This document shows positions 23,355-33,336 of a stretch of DNA of 64,000 nucleotides, one piece after another. The DNA comes from Martinezella rhizogenes (GTDB lineage Bacteria > Pseudomonadota > Alphaproteobacteria > Rhizobiales > Rhizobiaceae). The notes beneath the pieces were generated by a model. The model was not told the origin of the DNA. It did not search any database and was given only the letters and a program-made list of their open reading frames with translations. Made by a program: the position numbers and the translations under genes. The stretch lies in contig NZ_SGNY01000007.1 of assembly GCF_007002745.1 (NCBI RefSeq), positions 186,001 to 250,000 on the forward strand, in the 5' to 3' direction. Every line of letters begins with the position of its first letter. The first letter of the stretch is position 1.

Positions 23355-25997
23355 TCAGGCGCGCTGACGTTTCCCGGCAGGCCGGTGCAGGCGTTCAAGG
23401 ATCAGGGGCAGAACCCCACCAGCACGCAAAATGGCGATTTCCGCCCGGGTTTCGATCGCCGCAGATGCCTCGAAAGAGATGGAATCGCCGCTGGGCCGCG
23501 TGATCGTCACGGGTATCGCGCAACGGGGTGCGATCGACAGGGCATCGGCGTTGACCATGATTGTATCGCGGGCTGTCAATTCAAGCTGTTCGGGCTTCAG
23601 CCCTTGCGGAAGCCGCAGTGGCAGGACACCCATGCCGATCAGGTTCCAGCGGTGAATGCGCTCGAAACTTGCCGCCAGCACCGCCCGAACCCCCAGGAGG
23701 GCGACGCCCTTTGCGGCCCAGTCGCGGGAAGATCCCATTCCGTAACGTTCACCCGCCACAACGACAACGGATTTGCCTTCGGCTTCGTATCGCTGGGCAG
23801 CATCCCAGAGCGGGAGAACTTCTCCCGTTCCCGCATGAATGGTAGAGCCCGCAGGAATATCCGCCGCCAGAAGATTGCGCACGGTCCTGTTGGTGAAGAG
23901 GCCACGGATCATGACTTCCCAATTGCCGCGCCGGGAAGAAAAGACATTGAGATCAAGCGGATTCTCGCCACGATCAATGAGATGCCGTCCTGCGTCGCCC
24001 GTCGCGGGAATGGCACCCGCGGGCGAGATATGATCGGTGGTGATGTCGTCGCCGAGCACGAGAATAGGATGGGCTTGATAGGCGCCAAGCCTCGTTCCCT
24101 TGCCGAAGCCGGAAAAAGGCGGCCGGCGGATATAGGTCGATTTTTCATCCCAGGGGAAAAGTGTCGTTGTGGGCGCGGGAAGCTCCTTCCACGCCTTGCT
24201 TGCCTCGGCCGCGTCATAGGCCGGCGCGAAATCCTCAACCCTTGACGCCATCTCCATGGCCGCATCGATCTCGGCAGCGGTCGGCCAGATCATCGGAAGC
24301 GTTACGGGAGTACCGTCTTCTGCGATGCCAAGAGGATCATTCATGATATCGAGCTCGACCGTACCGGCCAGCGCAAAAGCCACGACCATGGGCGGCGAGG
24401 CCAGAAACCCGGCTTCCAGCTGCGGATGAACCCGGCCGGGAAAATTGCGGTTGCCGGAAAGAACCGCCACGGGAAGAATGTTCCGTTCCGCCATTGCCAT
24501 TGCAACCGGACTGGTGAGTGAACCGGAATTACCGATGCAGGTGGTGCAGCCATAACCGACAATGCCAAAACCGACGGCCTCCAGATCGGTCATCAGCCCC
24601 GCACGCTGGAGATAGCGCTCCGCCGTCGGTGAACCCGGAGCGGTCGAGGTTTTGACCCAATGCGGTGGACGCAGACCGTGAGCATTGGCTTTGCGGGCCA
24701 GAAGCCCGGCTGCGATCATGAGCCGGGGATCGGACGTGTTGGTGCAGCTGGTAATCGCCGCGATTGCGACGGCGCCATCGTTCGGCTCACCTTCCAGGGA
24801 AATCGTGCCGGCCTTCTTCATGGCAGAAATCGCATGGCGCGTTGCGCTGACCGAAATCCTGTCCTGAGGGCGGCATGGTCCGGCAAGGCTTGGTTCGACG
24901 CTTGAAAGATCGAGATCAAGGGTTGCGGTGTAGCGGGGATTGGCATCGGGGTCGAACCAGATTCCGACACGTCTGGCATAAACCTCGACGAAGGCCGCGT
25001 GATCCGGTGTGCGCCCGGTCCTGAGCAGATAGTCGACGGACTGACGATCTATCGGGAAATAACCGCTATTCGCTCCGAATTCCGGCGTCATATTGGCGAT
25101 GACCGCCCGGTCGCCCGCCGTCAGACCGGAAACGCCCGGACCATAGAACTCGACATATTTATCCTGAAGGTCGATCTGACGCAACAGATGCGTGATGACC
25201 AGCGCGAGATCCGTGGCAAGCACGCCCTCTTTCAACGCTCCTGTCAGCCGGACACCAACGACGTCAGGTACGCGAAGGGCGACGGGCATGCCGAAAAACA
25301 CGCTTTCTGCCTCCAGCCCGCCGACACCCCAGCCAAGCACTCCGATGCCATTGATCATCGGCGTATGGCTGTCCGTACCGATCAGCGTGTCCGGCATTGC
25401 CCATAACATCCCGTCGCGCCGCTGCGAGGTCACAACGGTTGCCAGGCGCTCGAGATTAAGCGTGTGCATGATGCCCGTGCCGGGGGGATGGGTCCGAAAA
25501 TCGGCAAGCGTATTTGTCGCCCATTTCATGAAGCTGTATCGTTCCGAATTTCGCTCATATTCGCGCTCCATATTGCGCGTGAGCGCCGATGAGGTCGCAA
25601 ACACATCCACGGCAACGGAATGGTCGGTCGAGACATCCACTGGAACAACTGGATTGAGCCGGGCGGGATCGCCCCCGGCTTCTGCAAGCGCAGAACGCAT
25701 TCCGGCAATGTCGACCAAAGCCGGACCACAGGTCGTGTCGTGCATCAGGACCCGGTTCGGCAGGAACGGAATTTCGACTTCGCTAAAACCGGTTTCAAGC
25801 CAGTCGATCATCGCCGCTTTCGCCAGTACAGCGTCGTCGTCTCCGGTGCGAAGCACATTCTCCAGCAATATGCGATGCACATAGGGCATGCGGGCCAGAC
25901 AGTCCCCCGCCTCTGCGGGGAGATCGATGATGTCGTAGCTGACGCCGTTTATCTCGAATGTCGTTCGCATATTGTTTTGGTCGAGCGTCACGTCCAT
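23355..25997 (-). CDS. acnA: Aconitate hydratase family protein (AcnA-like)
   Basis: The 880-residue protein has the aconitase [4Fe-4S] cysteines: ITSCTNTSDPRLM near 432 and YGCTTCIGNSG near 500, with substrate-binding TLIGTDSHTPM near 210 and the swivel-domain ERYGMGSSRDWAAKG near 775. This isomerises citrate/isocitrate or a related tricarboxylate. It sits directly downstream of a GntR/FCD regulator gene on the same strand, which is unusual for a housekeeping aconitase and suggests an inducible paralogue for a special acid. A palindrome lies 42 bases before its start. Confidence 0.88.
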   Translation of the reverse strand: MDVTLDQNNMRTTFEINGVSYDIIDLPAEAGDCLARMPYVHRILLENVLRTGDDDAVLAKAAMIDWLETGFSEVEIPFLPNRVLMHDTTCGPALVDIAGMRSALAEAGGDPARLNPVVPVDVSTDHSVAVDVFATSSALTRNMEREYERNSERYSFMKWATNTLADFRTHPPGTGIMHTLNLERLATVVTSQRRDGMLWAMPDTLIGTDSHTPMINGIGVLGWGVGGLEAESVFFGMPVALRVPDVVGVRLTGALKEGVLATDLALVITHLLRQIDLQDKYVEFYGPGVSGLTAGDRAVIANMTPEFGANSGYFPIDRQSVDYLLRTGRTPDHAAFVEVYARRVGIWFDPDANPRYTATLDLDLSSVEPSLAGPCRPQDRISVSATRHAISAMKKAGTISLEGEPNDGAVAIAAITSCTNTSDPRLMIAAGLLARKANAHGLRPPHWVKTSTAPGSPTAERYLQRAGLMTDLEAVGFGIVGYGCTTCIGNSGSLTSPVAMAMAERNILPVAVLSGNRNFPGRVHPQLEAGFLASPPMVVAFALAGTVELDIMNDPLGIAEDGTPVTLPMIWPTAAEIDAAMEMASRVEDFAPAYDAAEASKAWKELPAPTTTLFPWDEKSTYIRRPPFSGFGKGTRLGAYQAHPILVLGDDITTDHISPAGAIPATGDAGRHLIDRGENPLDLNVFSSRRGNWEVMIRGLFTNRTVRNLLAADIPAGSTIHAGTGEVLPLWDAAQRYEAEGKSVVVVAGERYGMGSSRDWAAKGVALLGVRAVLAASFERIHRWNLIGMGVLPLRLPQGLKPEQLELTARDTIMVNADALSIAPRCAIPVTITRPSGDSISFEASAAIETRAEIAILRAGGVLPLILERLHRPAGKRQRA

Positions 25998-26038
25998 CCC
26001 CCGCAGGCGTTATCATTGCTTGCTTTGCAAGTGACAAT

Positions 26039-26055
26039 TTACATACATAATGTAA
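26039..26055 (-). promoter_or_regulatory. Palindrome TTACAT-N5-ATGTAA before the aconitase gene
   Basis: A perfect 6-bp inverted repeat in a strongly AT-rich stretch 42-58 bases before the aconitase start. It is a candidate operator for the adjacent GntR/FCD regulator. Part of it (TACATACAT) also resembles the TetR-type sites at 28205 and 33402. Confidence 0.45.
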
Positions 26056-26158
26056 TCACAAAATGCAATTATCTCGACAATAAATCGATTGCCTTTTCAC
26101 CCGGTGAAGGACACGAACCAGGCAAGCAATCCAACTCACAGTGAGGGAGGTTAGGGAT

Positions 26159-27043
26159 CTAGACCTTGGGCGACTTGATCCGGCTGGCACCCATGATGTG
26201 GGTGTAGAGAAAAGCAGCAGCTTCGTTCCGGCGACCATGTTCGATCAGGTCGAGAATTTGCAGATGTTCTTCCGTCTGCCGGGGCAGGCGGCTGCGGTCG
26301 ATGGTGATGTGGTATTCGATAAGCCGGCGCAGACGGTTGATGCGTCTGATCGCATCCAGGAAAAATTCATTCTGCGAGCAGGCGACGAGCATCTCGTGAA
26401 ATTCGTTATTGGCCTTGAAGATTTCGGCGCGCGACCATGTTTCATATCCGCCGTCACGCAGCCGCATCTGAACCTCCCGCGCCCGCTTCAGACCCTCGGC
26501 GTTGGGCTCGAAACTCGGCAGCAGCATGGCCTGCTGCTCGATCACGGCGCGAAAGGCATAACCGTCCTCATAACTCTTCTTGGACGTCAGCGCCTGCGTG
26601 AACGCCCAGCCATTGCCGGGCAGACGCTCGATCCAGCCCTCTTCCGCAATACGCCGAAGGACCCTCAGAAGCTTGGTGCGCGGAAGATCGTAAAACCGCA
26701 TGAGTTCATTTTCGCTTATGCGCTCGTCGAGCTTACCGGCGAGGCGATCCTCGGCGATACGGAAATAGATCGCCTCGTCGCCCTCACCGTCTTCAACACC
26801 TGCGGATTTCATATCCTGAAGACTGCCAGGTTCGACCGCGAGGAAATAACCGCGATTGGGCTCCGCCCGCACGACGCCCTGGGTCTCGAGTTGCTTGAGC
26901 GCGCTCATGATGGGAGCACGCGAGACACGGAACGCGTCAGCCAGCATTTGAAGAGGAAGATGCTCACCCTTGCCGATGCCGTTCGTCTGGATGAATTCAA
27001 TGACGTTTCCGACGATCTGCGGCGTAAGACTTTTCCGTACCAT
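26159..27043 (-). CDS. GntR-family regulator with FCD-type effector domain
   Basis: The 294-residue protein has an N-terminal winged helix (LPLQMLADAFRVSRAPIMSALKQLETQGVV) and an all-helical C-terminal domain with metal-ligand-like positions (FRAVIEQQAML, NNEFHEMLVACSQN, HLQILDLIEHG), as in FadR/FCD regulators that sense small carboxylic acids. A duplicated winged-helix-like stretch (ISENELMRFYDLPRTKLLRVL) occurs near 115. It lies 161 bases before the aconitase on the same strand and likely controls it. Confidence 0.85.
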   Translation of the reverse strand: MVRKSLTPQIVGNVIEFIQTNGIGKGEHLPLQMLADAFRVSRAPIMSALKQLETQGVVRAEPNRGYFLAVEPGSLQDMKSAGVEDGEGDEAIYFRIAEDRLAGKLDERISENELMRFYDLPRTKLLRVLRRIAEEGWIERLPGNGWAFTQALTSKKSYEDGYAFRAVIEQQAMLLPSFEPNAEGLKRAREVQMRLRDGGYETWSRAEIFKANNEFHEMLVACSQNEFFLDAIRRINRLRRLIEYHITIDRSRLPRQTEEHLQILDLIEHGRRNEAAAFLYTHIMGASRIKSPKV

Positions 27044-27299
27044 GGGGCTCGCTCTGTAGTTTTGCCCAGTTTTGTATGATCGCCGGCTTCAAAGCAACAG
27101 GCCGCCGCCCGAACGGGCCGCCGCCTCGCTGTTCGATCCTCGTCCTGCCGGAAACGGGAAAGCCCTTTGAAAAGCAAGGGTGCAACAAGCGCAATCACCG
27201 CAAAGGCGCGACGGGATAATCGAATTTCCGCATGGAAAAACCGATAGCGCCAGATCCGGTAATTTCTTGCCTCTGTTCCTCCAACAGATTTCGCGCTCC

Positions 27300-28103
27300 T
27301 TAATGCTGGCCCTTGCCAGATCGCAGCGAAAGCCCGAACGACACCATCGTGAAACCCGCCACCAGAAGATCTGCCGCCAGAATGATGTCCGGGCCCCCTC
27401 CAAGTCCAAAGGAGCGATCCGCGACCAGCCATGCGACAAAGAAGAGGGTGGTCAAGCCGCCTGCGAGCAGGGATGGAGCACCCCGGTGGGGACGGATCGT
27501 TTCTCCAACCCAGAGCCGCAATAACGAAAGACCAAGAAACAGACAGCAGAAAAGCAGAAAGGCCGCAGACGACCGAAGGGTCTCATCAACACAGACGATA
27601 CACCCCATCGCTGCCTGAAGGGCGCCGATGGCAATCCAGTCCGGATAAAATGCGGGGCGCGCAAGCCGCATGATGATGATTGCAAACAGCAATCCGCCCA
27701 GCATTGGCCCGAGGCCCGGCAGATAACCTTCAAAGTTCCGGTCGAGAAACCTGTTGGCGAGGGACAACACGGCGAAATCGACCAGAATGACGCCAAGCGC
27801 GACGACCCTCAGCCAGTCGGACGGTTTCCTGAAGCGGTTTTGGCCGACCTCCCGGCCACTGCGGATGAGGCGGCGAAGCCGCGGGAGAAACGACGGGGCA
27901 CGCTGGTGGGGGAAAACGTGCCCCGTCCGATGTCCGGCAATGAGCGTTGCGGACATCATTGGCCCTGACGGCAGGGGACGATACGTCAGGGCCATGTTTG
28001 TCGAAGACGGAGCAGGCACGGAACCTCCGTAACCCGTGGAAACGGCCAGACTGCCGCGAAGGGCAAGAGACTGGCGCGAAATATTTCCCCGATCCTTCAT
28101 CAT
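27300..28103 (-). CDS. Six-helix integral membrane protein (HdeD-like, tentative)
   Basis: The product (about 267 residues) has a soluble N-terminal region of about 100 residues and six evenly spaced hydrophobic helices, which recalls HdeD/DUF308 proteins, but no diagnostic motif is seen. The start is uncertain: ATG 28103 has GGAGGAGG about ten bases upstream; shorter starts at 27995 and 27956 are possible. A perfect 10-bp inverted repeat, GGCCCTGACG-13-CGTCAGGGCC, lies at 27961-27993 inside the chosen frame. A TetR-type site lies about 100 bases upstream. Confidence 0.55.
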   Translation of the reverse strand: MMKDRGNISRQSLALRGSLAVSTGYGGSVPAPSSTNMALTYRPLPSGPMMSATLIAGHRTGHVFPHQRAPSFLPRLRRLIRSGREVGQNRFRKPSDWLRVVALGVILVDFAVLSLANRFLDRNFEGYLPGLGPMLGGLLFAIIIMRLARPAFYPDWIAIGALQAAMGCIVCVDETLRSSAAFLLFCCLFLGLSLLRLWVGETIRPHRGAPSLLAGGLTTLFFVAWLVADRSFGLGGGPDIILAADLLVAGFTMVSFGLSLRSGKGQH

Positions 28104-28299
28104 TTTCGGAACCGCCTCCTCCATTGGGCAACCGGTTCGCTTTCGGGATCATACCGGTCAACCAGCCCTGCTTGTCGGGGCAACAGTAGCCATGTCTTTA
28201 TATATACATACAACACGTTTGTAAATTCGAACCTAGTCATCTTCCGTCACCAGCGCATGTCGGACGTGGTTTGCCCGCGGTAATTTTGTCAGGATTGGT
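27996..28299. other. Region between membrane protein core and TetR gene
   Basis: This region holds the uncertain 5' part of the membrane-protein frame, its GGAGGAGG site near 28120 and the AcrR-like operator at 28205-28226. No other gene is seen. Confidence 0.5.
28205..28226 (-). promoter_or_regulatory. AcrR/TetR-type operator before the membrane-protein gene
   Basis: TACATACA-N7-TGTAAAT has the same flanks as the site before the RND operon (33402-33423): both read ATATACATACA, seven different bases, then TGTAAAT. The shared outer sequence indicates the same regulator, most simply the TetR protein encoded next to it. Confidence 0.6.
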
Positions 28300-28923
28300 T
28301 CAGTTGAGGCCTTGGTGTTTTTGCTGAACTCCGGCGAGCAAAGTCGCGACCAGAAGGCTCCCGTCTTCGGAAAGCGTAAAGACGCTCTTGCTTAGCGCCC
28401 ATTCCGTAATGAGACCGCCCATGGCCGCATAAAGCATGGAGGCAGCCTTTTCCGGCGTCCACGGTTTCACCATTCCGGGGTTTCGCTCGACTGTCCTGAA
28501 TATGCGCACGAATAATTCATGCATTTCCTCGGGAAACGTGTTTTGTGCGGCCTCATCCTTTTCCGCCATAACGATATCGAGCCGCATCATCACCCGCAGC
28601 AGACCGCGTTGACGCGGATCCTGCTCCAGCAGCCTGAAGGTGTCGGCTATGATGTCACCTAGTTTTTCGATGGAAGCGGAGCTGCGGCCTTCGGAAAGTT
28701 CGTCGGCAAATCGCCGAAACGGTTCCTGCGCTTCGTTTCGGAGAGCGAGCAGAAGCCCGTGCTTGTTCTTGAAATGCCAGTGGATTGCACCCCGGGTCAC
28801 ACCGGAAAGAGCAGCGATTTCTTCCAGGCTGACATTGTCATAGCCCTTGTCCAGAAACAGGGTCTCCGCCGCCTGCAAGATCTGGCGACCGGTTTCCGCC
28901 GCCTGCTCCTTGGTTCTCCTCAC
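28300..28923 (-). CDS. TetR/AcrR-family repressor of the RND pump
   Basis: The 207-residue protein starts with a TetR DNA-binding domain (QILQAAETLFLDKGYDNVSLEEIAALSGVTRGAIHWHFKNKHGLLLAL) and has a helical ligand domain of the AcrR/TtgR kind. The start codon is GTG with GGGAG upstream. It lies 114 bases downstream of the RND permease gene on the same strand. Two similar operator-like sites, before the RND operon and before the neighbouring membrane-protein gene, are its probable targets. In Agrobacterium such genes are called ameR or acrR. Confidence 0.88.
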   Translation of the reverse strand: MRRTKEQAAETGRQILQAAETLFLDKGYDNVSLEEIAALSGVTRGAIHWHFKNKHGLLLALRNEAQEPFRRFADELSEGRSSASIEKLGDIIADTFRLLEQDPRQRGLLRVMMRLDIVMAEKDEAAQNTFPEEMHELFVRIFRTVERNPGMVKPWTPEKAASMLYAAMGGLITEWALSKSVFTLSEDGSLLVATLLAGVQQKHQGLN

Positions 28924-29037
28924 GTCTCTAAACTCCCATGACTGAATTTCGCCGTTGCTTTCTACATGGAGCAGCCCGGCAAAAGCAAACCGCCGTCCCG
29001 CCGCAACTCATCACGGCGGGACGGGAATGCATCGACC

Positions 29038-32000
29038 TCAGGCGGGTTTCGGCTCCGCCACCTTTACGCTTCTGCGGCTAAATATCCCCGATATCAGCAC
29101 GAAGAAGACCGGCACGAAAACAATCGCCAGCAAAGTCCCCGTCACCGTTCCAAAGAAGGTGGCAAAGCCGATAGCCTGGCGCGCGCCGGCGCCGGCACCC
29201 GTCGATATGACCAGCGGAATGACACCGAGGCCAAAGGCAAGCGAGGTCATCAGGATCGGCCGGAAGCGAAGTTTCGCCGCCTCGCAAACCGCCTCGAATG
29301 CGCTTTCGCCCAGCTGCGCCATTCGCTCTCGCGCAAATTCGACGATCATGATGCCATTCTTGCCCGTCAGGCCGACCACAGTCAGAAGACCCACCTGGAA
29401 ATAGACGCCATTCGACTGCCCGCCGATCCATGCGCCCAGAAGCGCACCGAGAATACCGACCGGCATGGCGAGCAGAACCGCCACGGGAATGGTCCAGCTT
29501 TCATAAAGAGCTGCAAGGCAAAGGAACATGGTTGCCAATGCCAGCCCGTAGAGAGGTAAGGCGCCGGCACCGGCATCCTTTTCTTCGAGCGACATTCCCG
29601 TCCATTGCAGGCTGAAGCCCGGCGGCAGTTTCGCGGCAAGCGCCTCCATTTCAGCCAGCGCCTCACCGGAGGAGAACCCCGGAGCCGCCGACCCTTCGAT
29701 CGACATCGCGGGCAGGGCGTCATAACGGCTCACCTGCTGAGGCCCGAAGACCCAGTTCTGGCTGGCGATGGTCGAAAGATCGACGAAATCGCCATTCGCA
29801 TTCGGCACCCGCCAGAGAGCAAGATCCTCCGGCCCGGTGCGTGCCAAGGGCTCGCCCTGCACGTAAACGCGTTTCATGCGTCCCTCGTAAAGGAAGTCGT
29901 TCACATAGGAACTCGACCAGACGGTGGTCAGGAACGACCCGACATCCGCAGCGCTGAGGCCAACAGCGCCGGCCTTGCCCCAGTCGATGTTGAGTTCGAA
30001 CTGAGAAGCATCCTCCACGCCGTTCGGCCGGACAGCCATGAGTTTCGGGCTTTGGGCCGCAAGACCCAGCAGCATGTTGCGCGCTTCCAGAAGCTGCTCA
30101 TGGCTCTGGCCGGAACGCGCCTGAAGGAAGGCGGTAAAGCCGTTGGAATTGCCGAGTTCCGTGACCGCCGGCGGCACCAGCGGAACGACGATCGCTTCCT
30201 TGATGCCGCCCATCAAGGGCCCGAAAGCGCGCGCGGCAATGGCCTGGGCGGAGTTGTCCTTACCCTTGCGCTCTTCCCAGTCCTTCAGCTTGACGAACAT
30301 CATGCCCATGTTCTGCCCCTGACCGGCGAAGGAAAAACCACGAACCGAGAAGACCGACTCGACGTTCTTGGCTTCGGCATTCATGTAGTAGTTTTCCACC
30401 TTACCCAGAACCTCCTCGGTATTTTGGGCGGTGGAACCGGGCGGTGTCTGGATGATGGTGAGCAGGGTTCCCTGATCTTCATCGGGAAGGAACGAGGTTG
30501 GCGTCTTCTGGTAAAGGAAGACCATGGCGCCCACCAGAAGCAGGTAGACAAGGAACATCCTGACCGGCCTTTTCGCCGAAGCCCTGACGATATTGCCGTA
30601 TCGTGTCGTCAGCCATGAGAAATTGCGCTCGAACCAGTTGCTGAAACGGCTGGCAAGACCCGGCTTGGCATTGTGATCATGGGCCTTCAGCATCGTCGCG
30701 CAGAGCGCCGGTGTGAAGATGAGAGCAACCAGCACCGAGAGCGCCATGGCCGCGACGATGGTCACCGAGAACTGCTTGTACATTTCCCCCGTTGCGCCGC
30801 CAAAAAACGCCATGGGCACGAAGACGGCGGAAACCACCATGGCGATGCCCACGAGTGCCCCCTGGATTTCTCCCATCGACTTTTTTGTGGCCGCGACGGG
30901 ATCGAGGTGCTCGTCACGCATGATGCGCTCGACGTTTTCCACCACCACGATCGCATCATCGACAAGCAGACCGATCGCCAGAACCATGGCCAGCATGGTG
31001 AGCGTGTTGATCGAAAATCCGAGCGCCGCCATGATGCCGAAGGTTCCAAGCAGAACCACCGGCACGGCCAGCGTCGGGATCAGCGTCGCGCGGAAATTAT
31101 GCAGGAAGATCAGCATCACGAACACGACCAGCACGATCGCTTCGATGAGCGTGTGAATGACCGCCTCGATGGAAAGCGAGACAAACGGCGTCGTATCATA
31201 GGGAATGACATAGCTCACGCCGGCGGGAAGGAATGCGCCGAGATCGGCCATCTTGGCCTTCACCAACTCCGCCGTTTCAAGCGCATTGGCGCCGGATGCC
31301 AGCTGGATCGCCATGCCTGACGACGGCTTGCCGTTGTAGAAACTGGAAATTTCGTAGTTTTCAGTTCCGAGTTCCGCCCGCGCCACATCACGCAGCAACA
31401 CCAGCCCGCCATCGGTATCGGCACGCAGCACGATGCGCTCGAAATCCTGTGGCGTCTTCAGGAGCGACTGGGCGGTGACGGTGGCATTGAGCTGCTGACC
31501 TTCCGGTGCCGGCATGGCGCCGAAGGAACCGGCCGATATCTGCGCATTCTGGGCGCTGATCGCATTAATGACGGTGGTGGGAGAGAGGCCGTAATATTTC
31601 AGCTTCTGCGGATCGAGCCAGATTCGCATCGCATATTCCGACCCGAACACTTCAACCTTGCCGACACCCTTCAGTCTCGACACCGGTTCGACCATGTAGG
31701 AGTTCAGATAATCGGCCAGATCGATGGCGCTTCGGGCTCCGTCGTCCGAGATCAGCGCGATCACCATCAGAAAGCCGGTTGTCGATTTCTCAACCGTTAC
31801 ACCCTGACGCGTCACTTCCGAAGGCAGGCTCGCTTCGGCCTGGCTCAGCTTGTTCTGGACCTGAACCTGGGCGATGTCGGGATCCGTGCCGAGATTGAAT
31901 GTGAGTGTCACGGTGGCGCGACCGGTAGAGGTCGTCGATGAGTCGATGTAACGCAGCCCGTCAAGGCCCGTCATTTCCTTCTCGATGATCTGCACCACCG

Positions 32001-32178
32001 TATCCGCGACCGTTTCGGCGGATGCGCCGGGATAGGTCGCGCCGATGACCACGGACGGACCGGCGATCGAGGGATATTGCGAGATCGGCAGTCTCATGAT
32101 CGACAGGACGCCGAGGCCCATGATGATGATGGCGATGACCCAGGCGAAAATGGGTCTGTCTATGAAAAACCGCGCCAT
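29038..32178 (-). CDS. RND multidrug efflux permease, HAE1 (AcrB/MexB-like)
   Basis: The 1046-residue protein has the full AcrB plan: short cytoplasmic start (ARFFIDRPIFAWVIAI), twelve membrane helices, two large periplasmic loops, and proton-relay residues in VLAIGLLVDDAIVVVENVERIM (the Asp pair in TM4). The second-half motif LTGKNGIMIVEFARE is also typical. It is preceded by the membrane-fusion protein with a three-base gap and followed by a TetR gene. No outer-membrane factor gene is in this operon, so it presumably uses a TolC from elsewhere. Confidence 0.94.
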   Translation of the reverse strand: MARFFIDRPIFAWVIAIIIMGLGVLSIMRLPISQYPSIAGPSVVIGATYPGASAETVADTVVQIIEKEMTGLDGLRYIDSSTTSTGRATVTLTFNLGTDPDIAQVQVQNKLSQAEASLPSEVTRQGVTVEKSTTGFLMVIALISDDGARSAIDLADYLNSYMVEPVSRLKGVGKVEVFGSEYAMRIWLDPQKLKYYGLSPTTVINAISAQNAQISAGSFGAMPAPEGQQLNATVTAQSLLKTPQDFERIVLRADTDGGLVLLRDVARAELGTENYEISSFYNGKPSSGMAIQLASGANALETAELVKAKMADLGAFLPAGVSYVIPYDTTPFVSLSIEAVIHTLIEAIVLVVFVMLIFLHNFRATLIPTLAVPVVLLGTFGIMAALGFSINTLTMLAMVLAIGLLVDDAIVVVENVERIMRDEHLDPVAATKKSMGEIQGALVGIAMVVSAVFVPMAFFGGATGEMYKQFSVTIVAAMALSVLVALIFTPALCATMLKAHDHNAKPGLASRFSNWFERNFSWLTTRYGNIVRASAKRPVRMFLVYLLLVGAMVFLYQKTPTSFLPDEDQGTLLTIIQTPPGSTAQNTEEVLGKVENYYMNAEAKNVESVFSVRGFSFAGQGQNMGMMFVKLKDWEERKGKDNSAQAIAARAFGPLMGGIKEAIVVPLVPPAVTELGNSNGFTAFLQARSGQSHEQLLEARNMLLGLAAQSPKLMAVRPNGVEDASQFELNIDWGKAGAVGLSAADVGSFLTTVWSSSYVNDFLYEGRMKRVYVQGEPLARTGPEDLALWRVPNANGDFVDLSTIASQNWVFGPQQVSRYDALPAMSIEGSAAPGFSSGEALAEMEALAAKLPPGFSLQWTGMSLEEKDAGAGALPLYGLALATMFLCLAALYESWTIPVAVLLAMPVGILGALLGAWIGGQSNGVYFQVGLLTVVGLTGKNGIMIVEFARERMAQLGESAFEAVCEAAKLRFRPILMTSLAFGLGVIPLVISTGAGAGARQAIGFATFFGTVTGTLLAIVFVPVFFVLISGIFSRRSVKVAEPKPA

Positions 32179-32181
32179 GGA

Positions 32182-33336
32182 TCAGTTACTCCCGACCCGG
32201 GCAGCCTGCTGGGCCACCGGCTGTTGCTCTATTTCCACCGAAGCACCGGGTGCCACCTTCTGGAAACCGGACATGACGATCTGGTCCCCCGGTTTCAGGC
32301 CGCTGCTGGTGACCCAGCGATTGCCGGCACCAGTGACGATGGTTACCGGACGGAGAACAATCTTGCCGCCCTCCACGATCCAGACGGAGGCCTCGCCTTT
32401 GGCATTGCGCATCACGGCGCTTTGCGGAACGAGGATCGCGTCCTTGGTAACGGCCTGCGGCAGTTCAACCTCGACATAAAGGCCCGGCAAAAGCCTGTTA
32501 TCCGGGTTGGAGAACGAGATTCGAAGCGTGACCATGCCTGTCGTCGGTTCGACCCTCGGTTCGGCCGCCTTTAGATCACCCTTTACCGGGTAAGTCTGGC
32601 CGTTTGGAAGGATCATCGTTGCAACGGACTGGGACTGGCTGCCCCCTACCCTTTTGTCGGCATTCCACCGCAAAAGATCGTTTACGGACTGGGTTACGTC
32701 GACATAGATCGTGTCGAGCGCGCGGATCGTGGTCAAAGCCGTCGTCTGCTGCGCAGCCACAAGCGCACCGGCGGTCGTTTCCGAAAACCCGATGATGCCG
32801 GAGATTGGCGCGCGGATCGTCGTTCTCTCGAGGTCGATCTCCGCTGTCGTCAGCTGTGCCCGCGCCACCTGAAGTGCGGCCTGCGTCTTGTTTCTCTCCG
32901 CAATCTTGTTATCGCGGTTCGACGCCGAGCTTACATTATTGGCAAATGTCTCCTCAGCACGGCGCGCATCGACGAGGGCGAAGTCGTAGCTGGCTTGTGC
33001 CTGGGCGACGTTGGCTTTGGCCGACTCCACCGCCGCAACATAGGTTTCATCCTCGATCTTGTAGAGAACCTGACCGGCCTCGACACGGGCGCCTTCTTCA
33101 AACAGTCGTTCCCGGATGATGCCGGAGACCTGCGGCCGCACCTCTGAAATCGTCGATGGTTTGATACGTCCGGGCAAACGCGCAGTCAGCGTGAAATCCG
33201 CCGCCTTGGCGGTTTCAACCGTGACTGACGGGGTGGGTTGTTGCTGCGCGAGCACTCTTCCGGGATAGAGGACGCAGGATAGGATCAACGCAAGGGCCAC
33301 CGTTTGCCCGCGCCGCCACTGACTTTTCTCGACCAT
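32182..33336 (-). CDS. RND membrane-fusion protein (AcrA-like)
   Basis: The 384-residue periplasmic adaptor has an N-terminal signal (LALILSCVLYPGRVLAQ; the LILSC could be a lipobox), a biotinyl/lipoyl half motif (LFEEGARVEAGQVLYKIE), a coiled-coil hairpin (AKANVAQAQASYDFALVDARRAEE) and the second half TTIRAPISGIIGFSETTAGALV. It is the first gene of the RND operon, 66 bases behind an AcrR-type operator. Confidence 0.93.
   Translation of the reverse strand: MVEKSQWRRGQTVALALILSCVLYPGRVLAQQQPTPSVTVETAKAADFTLTARLPGRIKPSTISEVRPQVSGIIRERLFEEGARVEAGQVLYKIEDETYVAAVESAKANVAQAQASYDFALVDARRAEETFANNVSSASNRDNKIAERNKTQAALQVARAQLTTAEIDLERTTIRAPISGIIGFSETTAGALVAAQQTTALTTIRALDTIYVDVTQSVNDLLRWNADKRVGGSQSQSVATMILPNGQTYPVKGDLKAAEPRVEPTTGMVTLRISFSNPDNRLLPGLYVEVELPQAVTKDAILVPQSAVMRNAKGEASVWIVEGGKIVLRPVTIVTGAGNRWVTSSGLKPGDQIVMSGFQKVAPGASVEIEQQPVAQQAARVGSN

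Noticed and set aside
29605..32574. Long plus-strand frames opposite the RND genes
   Set aside because: Antisense to AcrB/AcrA-like proteins whose motifs are complete.
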